From Episyrphus balteatus (lineage: Eukaryota; Arthropoda; Insecta; Diptera; Syrphidae), in the NCBI RefSeq assembly GCF_945859705.1, contig NC_079138.1:6758001-6822000 (forward strand): a stretch of 64,000 nt of DNA. The letters are read 5' to 3'. This document shows positions 24,129 to 37,560 of this stretch, one piece after another. The position numbers and the translations under genes were made by a program. Within the stretch, counting starts at the first letter, position 1. The number at the start of each line of letters is the position of its first letter. The notes beneath the pieces are model-generated. The model saw only the letters and a program-made list of their open reading frames with translations, ran no database searches and was not told where the DNA came from.

Positions 24129-24566
24129 GGGCACGTTCAAAGAGCTAACATAAAGCTATCGGATAGCTTTTTGTTGTTGTAAACAATGTTAAAAATTAGC
24201 AAGGAAACGAACCATTTTCTGTCAAAAAATAATCTGAAGGTATCCCAGAATTTCTGGTATACCTCAGGTATCAAAGTGATCAGCTGATATACATTTGGCT
24301 TTTTTTTATTTTGATTACTTTTCGGGCGATTATTCAGCTTCAAAATAAAAAAAAATTGCAAGAAATAAAGTCAAAGCGATTGTGCAAGTACTTCTCAACA
24401 ATAAAAAAAATGTTATTTGCTCAAAAGAAAAAGTTTCCTCTTCTCAATATTTACATATTTTTTTAGTAGCTGCTTGGGCAAGCTATCTGGATACCTCTTT
24501 GTTCAAAAAGATATTCCAGATACGGGTATCCCAGATAGCCTATCCGATAGGTGTTTGAACGTGCCC
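24129..24566. mobile_element. 438-bp TIR element L
   Basis: Ends GGGCACGTTCAAA and TTTGAACGTGCCC, flanked by ATT (24,126-24,128 and 24,567-24,569). The uninterrupted site is present in inverted orientation at 62,338-62,366, giving one ATT between TAGTTTT(A/G)TA and the GTACGAAATC side. Inner inverted motifs AGCTATCGGATAGCT and TAGCCTATCCGATAGG. No coding capacity; the 139-codon minus frame crosses its border and is not a gene. Confidence 0.8.
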
Positions 24567-24569
24567 ATT

Positions 24570-26722
24570 GGGTACGAAATCTGTGTGTATAAAAAAAACT
24601 TTTTAAAATTAAACAACAACAAATGTTCAGACAAATGTCAAACAGAGGAGTGTGTATGAAAGTGCGTGTGCTTGTATGCGTGAATGTTGATAAAAATTCA
24701 GATTTTTGAATCTCAGATTCATTTTTTTGAATCTCAAGCCGCAAATAGATCATGAAATCTGAGATTTTTCCACTTAAGATAATATTAGTTTTCTGAGACT
24801 CCAAACATCGAGAATTTATTGTTCTTCGATCCTGCATCTGAACTGGTACTATGCTTGTATTTGATACGTTACCAAAAACCAAGGTGAAATGTGGGCTAGC
24901 TCGAAAGCCTAAATAAAATAGAATTATAGAAAAAAAGTTTCAATTGAAGTTCAACTTCTCCAGTCCTGTGAATAATGAATTAATATACAATAATTTTGTT
25001 TGCTCAATTTATTTTTTTTTTTTTGTTTTTTTTTTTTTCAAATCAAAATTTAATATGAAAACTGTACCAATACAATTGAAATTAATTTTATTTTTCAATT
25101 TTATCAGAAATTCCTCAATCGAAATTTGTTTAATTCAATATACGTGAAATTTTTTTTAAAATATATAAGTTTTAAAAGTATTTTCTTTTCAGTGTGAATA
25201 AAATGAAAATATATAAAAGCGCCTTTGAATGTTTTAAATTAATTTTTAAGAAAATAATAAAATTCATGTGTATGTGCTGATTATAAAAAATAAATGAAAA
25301 CCCTTTCGATGGGGGCGGAATGGGAAGGCCATAGTCTTTCATTGATTTGTTTGTTTTTTTTTTTTTTTTTTTTTTTATTTTTTTCTGTTCTTTATAAAAT
25401 TTAAAAAGAAATAATCTTCCTGATAAGTTAAAGTTAAATCGATTTTCATTGTTCTCTAAACATATATACAATATGTATACTAAATATTCAAAAAGCAAGG
25501 CAAACTAACTTGAAGAAATAAAAAAAAAAATACTACTTAAACAAGAGTGTGGGGAAAATAATAAAATTGAACATTCAAATAATAAGTATTTAATACTATA
25601 ATACACTGGTACACCTAATTATTTAAATTAATGTATAAATAGAGATATATTTATTTATTTATATATATATATATGGTATGGCCTACTTAGAATATCGTAT
25701 TACATTTTTTTTATACTTATTTTGTTCTGCAAATCTGTCATTTAATATAATTTATTTAAAATTATGTTTTTTTATTAAATTTAATATACGTTTTTTTTTG
25801 TTTGTTTTTATTAAAATACATATTCTTTTTTTTTTTTTTGTGTTAAGTCTACCAGGGATAAGTTTTGTTTTTTTTTTTAATTTGAAAAGTTTTTTTTTGT
25901 TCTTTTTTTATTTGTAAAACACATAAATATAATACGTATATATGCATATCATACACACATTTATTTTAGATTTTTAAAACCAGTCTAAAGTTGTTCATTT
26001 ATCGTTCAAAATGCGTTCTTTGTTTTTTATCTTTGTTTTTTTTTTTATGTACAATCTTTCAAAATAACATTATGTCATTTAAGTTTTTTTTTTTTTTTGT
26101 TTTTGTTAAGCATAAAGGACGAATACATTAGGCGATATTTCCTTTCAACTAAAATATATAAATGAAATGTTGACAGGAATTATACAAAAAATAAATGCGT
26201 AAATTAAATCTTTAAGTTTATTTTAAATATTGTTCAAGGAACATATTTTAAATGCTAAGGACAGAATCTTCTATTTGAAAACCCTTTTTCCTTTTAATTT
26301 TAATAAATTGTAATAAAATAATGTATAAAATTGAAAAAAAAATCAGGATTTAGAGAGCACAATAATTGTTATTACGTAAATAATCAGATCGAAATTTTGT
26401 ATATTTGTTTTTTTTTTGTTTGTGCAGAGAAATGTATGTTGAAAAAGGTTTTGTTAATTAAAAAAAATGTATTTCGTTTACAAAAATATCACAATTCAAT
26501 AAAACACAATATTTATAAAAAAAAGGTGAGTAAAAATAGGATAACATAATGTGTCAATAAAATAAATTGCATATGTTGCTTCTGATGATAAGCAATTTAA
26601 TATATTCAATGTGTGTGTTTTTTTTTTGTTTAATTTCATATGATTAAATATAAAAAAAATATATAAAGTGAGTTATGTGAATGAATCATAATAAAAAAAT
26701 AATAAAGGAGGTTATTTTTTGA
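24570..26722. other. Very AT-rich intergenic DNA
   Basis: 24,570-24,880 belongs to the repeat shared with 62,150-62,430 (inverted). Beyond that there are long T and A runs and a TATATATATATA tract near 25,660. This stretch could hold the far 3' UTRs of the two converging genes, Rac1 and plexin B. No exon seen. Confidence 0.4.
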
Positions 26723-26904
26723 TTAGAATTTTAAAACTAAACATTTAAAATCGGCAGAGGTTCTTAATTGATCCTTTATGGCAACGGCAACTGCAGCATT
26801 TGATGACGTTTTGTTGTAAACATTATTAGTAGCTGACATTAAGGGCGTGATCTCAATCAAGCTGCTATTATTATTGTAAATGAGATTTAAGTCTAATTTA
26901 TCAC
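26723..26904 (-). other. PlexB: Plexin B downstream exon, in frame after the stop codon
   Basis: An acceptor TCTCTATCCAACAG ends at 26,905. The preceding donor (TCGG then GTAAGA) is at 27,471. Joining 27,490-27,472 to 26,904-26,726 continues the plexin frame directly after its UGA for 66 sense codons and ends with TAA at 26,723-26,725. Encoded residues start HQTYNSGDKLDLNLIYNN and later include SNAAVAVAIKDQLRTSADF. The simplest reading is a 3' UTR exon; the open frame makes a readthrough extension plausible. I recognise no domain in it. Confidence 0.55.
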
Positions 26905-27490
26905 CTGTTGGATAGAGAAATTAGTGAAGAGAAAATAAATGATTATTATAAGATGAGCTTACAAATCTAACACGGATGATTACAATGTCATCCGAATTGT
27001 GCTTTTTAAAAATTAACACAAGATTGTTTCGTTTTTATCCGTGATTGTTTTTTTTTTTCATTCAGAGAAACTATGTTTTAAAGTTAAACCCCCAGTAAAA
27101 TTAGACATAAAGGATACATAGTGAACCGGGGGAGGATCAGGAATGCAGAAGGGAAGAAAAGAATAGAAGGGATGAAGGGAAGAAAGTATGAACATATACC
27201 AAAGATTTGAAAGAGAAAGAAAAGGAAGAAGACAGAAATATGAAAGACGGAATTCAATAAAAGACTCAAGATATAACAGGTGGTATAATGACGTTATTGC
27301 AGAAGTGATTCCGCAATATTTGAAAGCGGGATAGAAGACGTTAGGCACAAGAAGAATATCAAGAGTAGGGAATGAGGTGACAGAGGTTTATTTGCAAACA
27401 TTACAAGAAGTCAGTCTAATTTTACTGGAAAGAAACAAAAACAAAACAAATAAAATAATTCAAAATCTTACCCGAATTATAAGTTTGATG

Positions 27491-30400
27491 TCAGCAAGCT
27501 GAAGTCTCTTCTCCATCTAGCGTGCATGCAACATTTTCCAATTTATGAGCTAAATGCATTTTCTTGCAATTCACATCAACTTCCAAAGTTTGCATTATCT
27601 TTAAAAAAAAGAAAAATGAAAATAAAACAAAAATATCATTGGGTTTCGAATAATCAATATGAGAAGAAAAATAAAAAGATTTTAACATACTTGGTCCCTG
27701 TACTTAGTGACATATATATAGAGTTCCTTTAACGCTGCTATCGTATCGAATTCCTCACTTTGTTGCACAGAGAGTTGTTGCATAGCCGTGTTCATTTCTT
27801 GATCACTAATTTGTGGCAATCTAGCAACTTCCCGATAAAATTGCTTAACCATTTTACGATATTGTGGAATGTCCTAAAATTTAATATTTGAAAAAAAAAA
27901 TTACAATTTTTGTCAACACATAAAACGATAAACAAAGACAAACCTTTGCAAATAACAATTTATTTGATGGAGAATCTTTACCCAAACGATGCTCTGTTGT
28001 TGAACATGCATCAATAAATGTATGCGCAATAACACTAAGGCAGGAATCGACTGTTGTCGTTTTATTTACATCGAATATAAAATCAGGATTTTTAATGAAA
28101 TTCACCCAAAATCTTAATGGCAAACTATTTGATTTCCATGCATGAACGATTTCCTGATCACTTATATCATGACGTCGTGCAGCTTCGTCAAGCAAATCGA
28201 ATAGCCATTTAACTGCTGGTGGTAATTCTTCATTGACTGTTAAAATGGTTGCAAAGAAATCATCAACAAATTTTTGTATTGTTCCTTTGGTAGCTAACAA
28301 TCGTGTAAGATAAACTTCTGGAATTGTTTTATGACCACGCTCATTAGCGCCAGCGCCATTACCACCACCACCACTACAGCCAACACCACCACCTGAAATG
28401 GCTGAGTTTTTCATATTCATATAATGATCTGGTACAACGGGTTTGACCAAATGATAAAAACGCGGCTGTTGTAGACCCGATTCTAAGTCACTATTGATTA
28501 TAATATGCGATTGTGAATTGTTAATGTAGTAAACTAAAAAATAGATAAAATTAAATTATTAATTTCAGAAAGAACAGAAATACGGAAATTGAATTTACAG
28601 TTATGGAAAGGCTGTTGTTGTTTACTGTAATTTATGTTATATCCATCATTTTGTCGTGCTATCAACGACATGACTGCCGACTCTTTTACACCATAATGAG
28701 CGAGTGTATTCAAACGTTTCCAGCCAACTTTTGTTTTTGTGGTTAAATCTTCGTCTTGCAGAGTCAAATGTCCACCACGACCATGTCGCCACTCCAAATC
28801 AACTTCATGAATTGATGGGCGCATCGAGAATGGTGTATTTTTAAACAGTGCATCCAATATCTTTGATTTCACCTGTGAAATCGTATCCCAGTCTAATACT
28901 TTACATTGTACTTTTTCATCAAGATCGTCTTGCAAAATGTGCAACATAACAACTGAATGATCAATTTGTTCGTGCAACAAATGCTCTTCGGACAATGAAT
29001 AGCGAGCAGCATGTGTAACAGCATCAACTAATCCCTTCTCAATTTGATGTTTAATTGCTTTGAATAGCAAAAATAAACTTGAGCCGGCATACTCTTTCAA
29101 GTAATCATACATGCATATTGCCATATAATTCGTAAGCATCTTTTCAACAACACTCTCTGTTCGTCGGAGCATCAATTGCGGATGTTTGCTCATAACAGAT
29201 TTATCAATAAGGCGCAAAAGAAGACATTTAAGTATTTCTGTAGCATATTCCATTTTATTCATCAATACTATCATTAGTAACGACGCAACATTAACTCTAT
29301 AAGAAAAAAATTTTAAATATATATATTTTTTTTAATTAATATTTGAGCAATCTTACTTGTCACGAATATTAAAAGACTTTTGAGCTTCGAGAGTCTCAAT
29401 AAATGCCAAAACAAAATATTTGTTACTAATCAGTTGTTCGAACTGCAACATTGCCGTATCGTAATTCGTATGAGGTGTATTCATTCGAAGCTGCTATTTA
29501 AAAGTTGAAAATACATTACAAATACTCGTACAGGCAAATAAACAACATTTACAATTACCTTAGGAGAATTCAATACTGGATGATCAGATACACCGGGAAA
29601 GAAAACTTTCATTATATAATTGACATGATCCAAGGTCGGTATGCCGGAGCTCTCTAAGTCAGCTGTTAAATCGGTCATATCTGTTTGGAGTTCAGCAAAA
29701 GCCTGTTTGCACTCCAAACGAACATTGCTCTCCAATGTTATCATTTGGATTTGAATTCGTTTATACTCGCGTTCGGCCTGTGTGCTTTTTCGACGATAAG
29801 TTATAATTACAACAAAAAATATCACTACTACTATGACAGCAAAAGCAATACCGAACATAGCATGCGAAAAGGAATACGGTTTGAGCAAGTCATATTTCAA
29901 ATAGCCAATTTGGAAGCGCAAATTTCGTCCGACTTTAACAACAACTAAGGGTAGATCGGTGTAAGTCTCGACACCATTTTCATCAGTTGGTGCTGGTTGT
30001 TGTTCGGGTGGTATGCATACAAGTTGGGTCAAGGCTAAGCTAGTTATGTTGCACTGAACAGTGCCTATTGTCACATTTACATCATATTCATCAGAAGCAA
30101 TGTTTAATAATTCTCCTTCTATGACAAGTGTATCACCTTTGTAGAGTTTTTTTCCATTTGGAAATGAAAAATAGTTTGGATCACCAACATACACAATTGT
30201 GCTGCGTATATTTTGAAAGTATTTGCTAAGATCCCTGACTATTTGAACATTGTCCATTATAAAACCGACTTGTAAGCTTAATTGAGTTTCGTGGATTTTT
30301 AAGGCAGCCATATCACTTGCACTGCCACCGTAGCTTGTTGTTGTGAAATATGAATTGTCTTGAATGCTTCGACGACGACGTAGATTATGGAAACTATGAT

Positions 30401-33400
30401 ATGACTGACCTTGGTACGAAGAATGACCTTGAATTCTCTCGATTGACAGTTTGTATGAATTAAATTTGGAACTAACTGATGGCGACGGACATTCCATTTG
30501 ATTTGGATTTATTACAATACAAGCGGTTTTATTTACTCGTCCATCATCAAAGAACACCTCGAGTTCTGGCCGTTGAATCGAGTGTAGATTTGTGCCATGA
30601 ACAGTCAACATTCGACCACCACTAGCAAAACTCCTTAATGGTTTGATTTGCATGATACCTGGGTCTTGAGTATAATTGTAGATGGAACAATGGCCATTAG
30701 CACGATATGCATAGTTGCCTCTTTGGTCGTATGTGCTGCATCGTTCATAGGTTCGATTTGCTCCATCTACTATAAGTTTTAAACGGCGAATGGGTTCTGG
30801 TTGGGTAGCTTCGGATGTGATACACGTCAGCCTGTTGCTAGATGCTTGAGTAACATTTATATGGCACTCATATTCATCAAGAAAAGCCTGAATATGTGAT
30901 CCAATATTAAGGTATCTACCTATCAATGTGACATGTGTTCCACCACTTCGGGGACCCATAGTCGGATGCAAGCCCTCTAGTTGAATATCCTTGTACTGAA
31001 ACTGAACAATTGACTCTGCAATTCCAGCTTCGTTTGCTACTTTGATTGGAGCAATTAATTCATGGCCAACTGGACCAGTTCGACATTCAATCTTTACAGA
31101 TATCTCATAGTTTACCAATTCACATGGAATATTTCCTATACTAACTTTACCTCTGACATCTTCTTCGCGTATTCCCAAATTGCTGCCTTCGATTGTTACC
31201 AAAGTGCCACCTTCAATTGGACCACTCATCGGTCTTATCATATCGATTCGTGGCCTTGGGCACTCGTTAGTTCGTTGGATATTACATGTTTCATTGTATA
31301 CACAAGAATCTCCACACCATGCACATTGATATTTGGCGTTTCTTGTCACACACAAACTGCAATCGGCATGCTCGCGATGCGATCCTAAAACATCACATTT
31401 ATAAAGTATCACAGTAGCAGTGTCAATGTAATGCTGTCGATTCCAAGTTATGTCTACTTTGGCTTCATATTCATGAGCATTAGTTTCATAAAAGTACTGA
31501 AAGACAAATGTATTTAATTTGATATTGAAGAAGCAAATAAATAAGAAAATGAACAGAATCCAGTTAATCCAAAAGTAATAAAGAATCTATTCTTTATTCT
31601 TCACTTTGTATTGAAAATAGATAGAACAAGCTATTGTTAAATAAAAACAACAACATCAAATGGCAATCGTATGCCAAATAAAATAATCAACTAATTTTTG
31701 TGATATTGATTTTTTTCAGGATTTTCGAAATTCTAGTTCATTTATATAATTTTATTCGTTCTCTTACCGGAGTTTTTTCACACACAACTATTTTATTTGC
31801 CTCAATTCTCGCAGGTAGCAGCATATGAGCCTCTTCGATATGCACTGTACATAGAAATCCAGAATGAGCACTTTTTGGCTTTGGCAAATTTTCAATTTCT
31901 AATCGGATTTCTTTTGGCACCCTAACTGGCAACAAAGTAGGATTACGTTGACGTTTAAGATGAGGACACACCTTCAAAAAATAAATTCAATTAAAAAGGA
32001 ACAAAATACAACACAGTACACTTACTTCTGCAGTGCTAATAACATTTTCCATATTTCTACATTGTTCCGTGCGATGCACACATTTATTATCAAATATACA
32101 CCAATTACAACCCCATTGGCTTTTCACACACTTCTGACAAGTATTGTGCTTTGAACAATCGAAAAATGCAAACGATCGCGATACAAAGTCTTTATTTGTT
32201 TCAGAACTTCGAACTGACAATGGAACTAATACATGATCTTCATTCGGCTCAATTATAGGTCTCTGATCTATTGGTGGGGTCATACATGCCAAACCATTTT
32301 CTAGAACTTCCGCATCGATTGGTGTTGAATTGCCAAAAACGCAACGATACTTTGCATTAAGTGGTTCTGGCAGTGTTCTTATTATTAATTGAACATGACT
32401 TAGTTCTTTTATTGGAATTTTGTCTGGAACAATAGACTCAAAATCTATACATTGTTGCCCACTACCTAGCGATAGCCAACGAGCAGCACTAGTATCCTTT
32501 TGGCATGTACTTCTTACTGTACATCTTTTTTCCAAAGAACACCATCCACAAAATGGATCTCGAGATTCCAGACAAGATGAACAATTGGTATAGATAGAGC
32601 AATGTTCTACTCGGAGTTTAGAAATCTGAGCAAAATAAAAAAAAAGTATTTAATATATTTTTTTTTTTTTTTCAAGAAGTGAATATACAAACCTTTTTCT
32701 TTGATAGCACATAGAGAAAATCTTTCTTTGGGGACATCATTGTATCTTGTAATATTCGATTACCTGGATCAACAACAACTTCTTCATATTCACCAAGTTG
32801 CTGACCCGATATAAGAACTTTTTTGATTGAACCAGTTTCAGTTCCAAGAAATGCCAATGAGTGAGGACCTGTTGTTGTTGCTGTTACTGATGTTATTGAA
32901 ACATTATCAAAATGAAACAATGCATGGGCTGTGATTGGAGAGACTCCGCTTATTTTCAAGCCTACCGTACAGAAACTATAAATGTTTCCCAATGACTGTA
33001 TGAATAAATTAAAAAAAAATATATATATGAACTGCGTTTATGACTACCATTTTTAACATTATAAAATTAAGGAAAAGATACAGAACTCTCGAGTCTAGCT
33101 ACACTACAGGCCAAAAGTTTGAACCACTCCACATTTTAGAAAGAAAACCAAATACAACCACCAAAAATTTTTTTACAATAAAAATAAGTATGTAGAATAC
33201 AAAAATAAGTATGTAGAATTTACAATAAGTATGTAGAATTTAATTAAAATTAAAAGAAATAAAAAAAGTTGAGACAAGTTCTAATATTTATTGAACGCCC
33301 GCAGGAAAAATGAACTATTCCAAGAGTAATATAAAAGTACATTATATTAGTAAACTTTTTTAAAAGTAAAATTGCTTTTTTTTCAATACAAGAAACTTTA

Positions 33401-35900
33401 AAAAAAATGCGATTAAGCTAGAAAAAGCAACTCTTCTCGCTGAAAACAAGCTTTAATATTCCATACAATCACTTTCCTTCAGTGTTAACACTATGTATTT
33501 TTATAGCTCTAAACTCAAGGCTACTTTAAAAATTTAGAATATCGTCACAAACACTGAAAGGAGACTGTGCACTTTTGTATGGGACGTGGCCCATTGGTGT
33601 AACACATTGAGGCATACATCAAATGAAAGGTCTAGATGAGTATATTATTTTTGTATATGTATCTCGTGCAGAGAAAGTGCAGTGATGTATTTTATGTTCA
33701 AAAATGTATGTAATAATATTCAGAAAAATATACATTTTGATTCATTGAAACCAGATTCGAAGTCTATTTTGCCCTATCACGTCAGGTTTTCGGGATAACC
33801 TCAAAAAGATGTAAAACGGACTTCGGATTCAGTTTCACCGACCAAAAACATATTAGCCCTGTTCCATAGGAGGTGGTAATCTACTAATAGTAGATGTTTA
33901 AGTTAATCTAGTACTACCATCTACTCATGCTCTTCTTCCCGAGTAGATATGATTTGTATTGAATTCGTTGAAAATGCGTTCCATTGGAGCTAGTAAACTA
34001 CCAGTAGTACTTTGCCACCTCCCAAAGGAACAGGGCTATTATTAATATAGTCGGATCCCAATTCAATTTGTATCACCTGTTTACTATTGTTCAGGTAATA
34101 AAATAAGATAAAACAAAAAACCTGATCTTCTATTCATAAAACCAACCCCCAGTCATGAATGAAATTAATTGAAGAATTCAGGGGAAACACGGTATATAAC
34201 CACATTTAGTCAAAAATAAACTAATGACGAGGTCCTGTAGTATAAACCTTAATCTGATGGCATCTTTACTTTACGAAAAAAAATTTAAGCAAATTAATTT
34301 ATGTGCCTTTAGTACTAAGTTGTATGGAGGACAAAATTTTATAATGCCTTTTTCTCGGAATGAGTTGAAATGGCCTTGTGCTGTTTATCCCTTGAACCCT
34401 TTAATTGTTTATGTTGGATTCAAAATTTTGGACTGCTGTGTATAATTTATAACTTGAGTTTTCAAAAGACTTAAATACAAACTATAACTTCTATAATCTA
34501 TAGCGTATCTAAAAAAAATTGTAAAGAAAAATAACTTTTTAACTCACCCCAACCATTGGACATCGTCCATCATTAATTGTTCCAGATATATAGCCCAAAT
34601 TACGATCCTTTATAGTCCCATTAAAGCACATGTGTATATTTTCAATAAAAACCTCTTCGATTTCTTTCAAACTATAAATGCACATAGCTGATTTAGATTC
34701 TGGTTGTTTGGTAATTTCCTTAGATGGCGAAAAAACTGTAACCAATACATGATCGTCTTTTTTAATACCCAGTTGTTGAGCTAGCTTTTGTCCGGCTTCG
34801 GTAATTTTTGCATCCCTCAATATATTATAATCAATATTATCGTGTGTTGCCTGGCATTGTATTGTTATTTCCGTATAACTATCATAATTTGAATCGGTTA
34901 TACAAATTCTAGCCAATCGTGTAACATAACCAGCTTCCTCAGCTAAATGTGATTTCTTTTGAACTAGTGCAAAATATGCATACTCCGATGAATTGAATCC
35001 ATAAACATAATCAACGAGAAAATGATCACGATACTTCACATCGATATTTATAATCGACTGTTGAATTGAAAATTCCGCATAATTTAAGTCTTCAAGCTTG
35101 CGAGAACTTATCGCTGGAACATCGTGTCGATAATCACCAACATTTGTGAATGTCGTGCCAACATAAAGAATATCTTCTTTTTTCCACGACTGATACTGTG
35201 ATGGACCTATGAATGCGTATGTTGATGAGTTTTCATCATTTGCAGCCAATGGAATCGCTATGAATTGTGACGATTGTGGGAATTTCGATAAGTGATAAAT
35301 TTCACAAGCACCTTGTCGTATGCTTCCGCAAGCTATCAGAATATCATCCACATAGTTGACTATTAAAATTTTATTATGATTGTTCATTTGTTGGGTTTCA
35401 ACTTCTTCGGGGCAGCCGCCTGCATGGCATTGCGGACTGTCATGCTTTGGACCGGTTACAGCTTGTGTAAGCACTCGTAAATTTTCATTCAATTGAAGTA
35501 TTTTATTTGTGGCTCCGGCATAGAAAACATTTCTTTTCTTATCATATGATAGATGAGTAAAGTAATTTGTATAATATAGCGAAGATATTGATGATGAGCT
35601 AGTATTTGCTGTATTTGTGGAGGCTGTTGATGTTGGTGTGCTTCCACCACCTCCAATCGATGATTGCGTCGATGATGATGATGGTAAACAAAATTGAGCA
35701 ACAATATCGCTTTGAATGTGAGTTGTATCATTTATACAAGATAAAGATCCAATCATTTTATTGCGGCCATTACTTAAATTACTACTACTACTACTACTAG
35801 ACTTCTGCTGAACACTTATTGTACTAACTGTTGATGTAATTAACAACAAGCAAGCCGTCACATGCAGTTGCAAAAGCTGCCTAAGGACGGTTTTGGGCAT
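27491..35900 (-). CDS. PlexB: Plexin B, semaphorin receptor
   Basis: Single-pass receptor for semaphorins with a cytoplasmic R-Ras/Rap GAP, acting in axon guidance. Exons (5' to 3'): 35,900-34,548; 32,995-32,693; 32,625-32,026; 31,971-31,768; 31,496-29,559; 29,490-29,357; 29,296-28,599; 28,533-27,944; 27,873-27,691; 27,598-27,491. They join in frame to about 2,036 aa. The start was chosen at 35,900 because ACCACCATG is a strong initiation context and a signal peptide (RQLLQLHVTACLLLITST) follows. Order: sema domain (to about 550, with a Ser/Thr/Gly-rich insert at 73-107), three Cys-rich PSI domains (near 560-610, 708-750, 864-898), IPT repeats (about 900-1,300), TM about 1,363-1,386, then the split GAP with arginines in LRRTESVVEKML (near 1,555) and LPLRFWVN (1,884), and a Rho-binding ubiquitin-like fold (KVLDWDTISQVKSKI). 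Ends GEETSAC. B rather than A: total length (I recall about 2,050 against 1,945 for the fly paralogues) and PLRSFASGG in the IPT region. Confidence 0.88.
33004..34540 (-). other. PlexB: First coding-region intron of plexin B
   Basis: Part of the largest plexin intron (32,996-34,547). It holds MITE M1 and otherwise AT-rich sequence. The 73-codon plus-strand frame at 34,224 has no known motif. Confidence 0.6.
33855..34037. mobile_element. MITE family M, copy 1
   Basis: 183 bp, ends AGCCCTGTTCC and GGAACAGGGCT, flanked by ATT on both sides. Inner modules CTACTAATAGTAGAT and AAACTACCAGTAGTAC. Inside the plexin B intron. Second copy at 41,541-41,720. Confidence 0.85.
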
Positions 35901-36147
35901 GGTGGTGGTTTTTGTTGTTTGTTTTTGTTTTGGTTCTCTATAATTGTTTTTCTTTACAATTTTCAGCGATATTTCAATTCCGAGGCAGTACAACGGTTAC
36001 TATAGCCTAGTTGACCACATTTAATACTTCGGTGTGGTCCATTTGTGTTTTATAATTAAATTTCAATTGCAATTTGTGTCGTTTTTTAATTTTGTTTGTT
36101 GTTGCTTTGTTTCCTTCTTTGCTTTGTAGTTTAGGGCAAAATAAGGT
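35901..36147 (-). other. PlexB: Plexin B 5' UTR, with upstream splice acceptor
   Basis: On the minus strand AAATTTTCTTTTCAG (AG at 36,148-36,149) is a good acceptor and is followed by 247 bases of leader before the ATG. The promoter therefore lies further to the right in the window, position unknown. Confidence 0.55.
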
Positions 36148-36329
36148 CTGAAAAGAAAATTTGTTTATATATTAAGAAATGGAATGAGAATATATTTAAA
36201 CAAAATACTAGCTCAAAAAAGGGGCTTTTACAATTTTACAAGAACTGCATTTTATCCTGAAAAAAAAATCTGAGAGCCCTTATGATGGTATTGCACCATA
36301 TTCCAATTGGAACATTACTTTATCGACAC

Positions 36330-37440
36330 CCTGTATTTTCCAGGTATTGCGACATGCCAACAACATGAACAAGGGTGCAGCTATGTATCTTCCAAATTAC
36401 AGCTCAAAGAAGAAGGAGTGCTTAAGATCTAGGCACTAGGCCTACTAGTGGATGACGACAAAATTCTTCACTGCTTTTAAATCAGCAGTATCAAACCAGC
36501 CGAACCTAATTAAGAAGAAGTAAAGGTAAGAAGGTAAGATGCCCTGCAGGAGTCGCTAACGAGATTCTAATCAAAGTCAGTGTGCACCAGGGAGAGTCCT
36601 TTGCTTTTTATCTCAGTTCTGTCTTTCAGCTTGAAGGAAAAATGACGGATCCAAAAGTAAAACAGTTATTCTTTGCTGATGATGGAGCCATCAAAAGTCT
36701 AAATATAACACCATTGCAACGAGCACTTTATGTATGATTGAATCTTCTAGAAGGAAGTAGATACATTTCCCGACCTAGACGGTCTTATTCACGGCATACT
36801 ACAGCGGCTAAGCGCCAACCAAACCAACCCAACTCAACCAACCCTACAACTGGACAACCGGGTCTGAACACCCCGAGAACAACCTAGACAGTAGACTTTT
36901 TAAATTAAGATTATCCATGTATTATATTTATTTATAATTTATAAATTTATCATTATTTAAAGTTAGGCCCCCTTTGTGCCAACAAAATTTTGTATCTATC
37001 AATGTATCTTCGAAATAAGTTATTTTAAGTCAATTGTAAATAGCAAGTTCAATACACCAAAACTGAATTGAAATTGGCCTTGTTCTGAACATTAACTTGT
37101 ATGAAACAGTGTTTTCCAAGTGTGAAACATTTTGTGATGACGACATCAACCCTTGCATAAGAGAGTAGGGTGGATGAAGTTGTGAGAAAACTCCGTCAGC
37201 TTCTGACCGAAAAAATGCCCCCTTAACTGAAAGGATGAAAATGCTTGGAACACAAAGATACGAGGAAGCTTGCATGTTAAAAAATACCATCGCTCAAAAA
37301 ATAAAATATGACCGACACATTCGGTATCGCCATGTTCAAAGGAAAGATCCTGAAAACCCCATAAAAAAGGCAATATTGCACAATAATATGGCGGATAAAA
37401 GTTCTTTTCGATTTAAATAGTGTACAAATTGGGAAAAGGA
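36330..37440 (+). pseudogene. RTE LINE relic
   Basis: Fragments match the RTE frame at 8,448-10,397 with stops and frameshifts. 36,575-36,760 carries the GVHQGS... region and the TTCTTTGCTGATGATGGAGC catalytic box (FADDGA). 37,130-37,400 carries the C-terminal part (NTIAQKIKYDRHIRYRHVQR, RKDPENPIKKAI). Unrelated sequence separates the two blocks. Dead copy. Confidence 0.7.
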
Positions 37441-37560
37441 CCATGAAGATCACGTTTCGGTATTCCAAAACAAAAGCCTGGTTGGAAATGATTTTAGACC
37501 ATCCAGTCCTGGACGAGCTTATACGATACACGACAGCTAAGAGCGCAAAATACTAGCAAT

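Noticed and set aside
24463..24882. 139-codon open frame, minus strand
   Set aside because: Crosses the right border of element L into unrelated repeat sequence, so it cannot be an ancestral gene.
27491..35900. Plexin A rather than plexin B
   Set aside because: Some cytoplasmic blocks look A-like, but total length near 2,036 aa and the PLRSFASGG segment fit B better. Not fully excluded without alignment.
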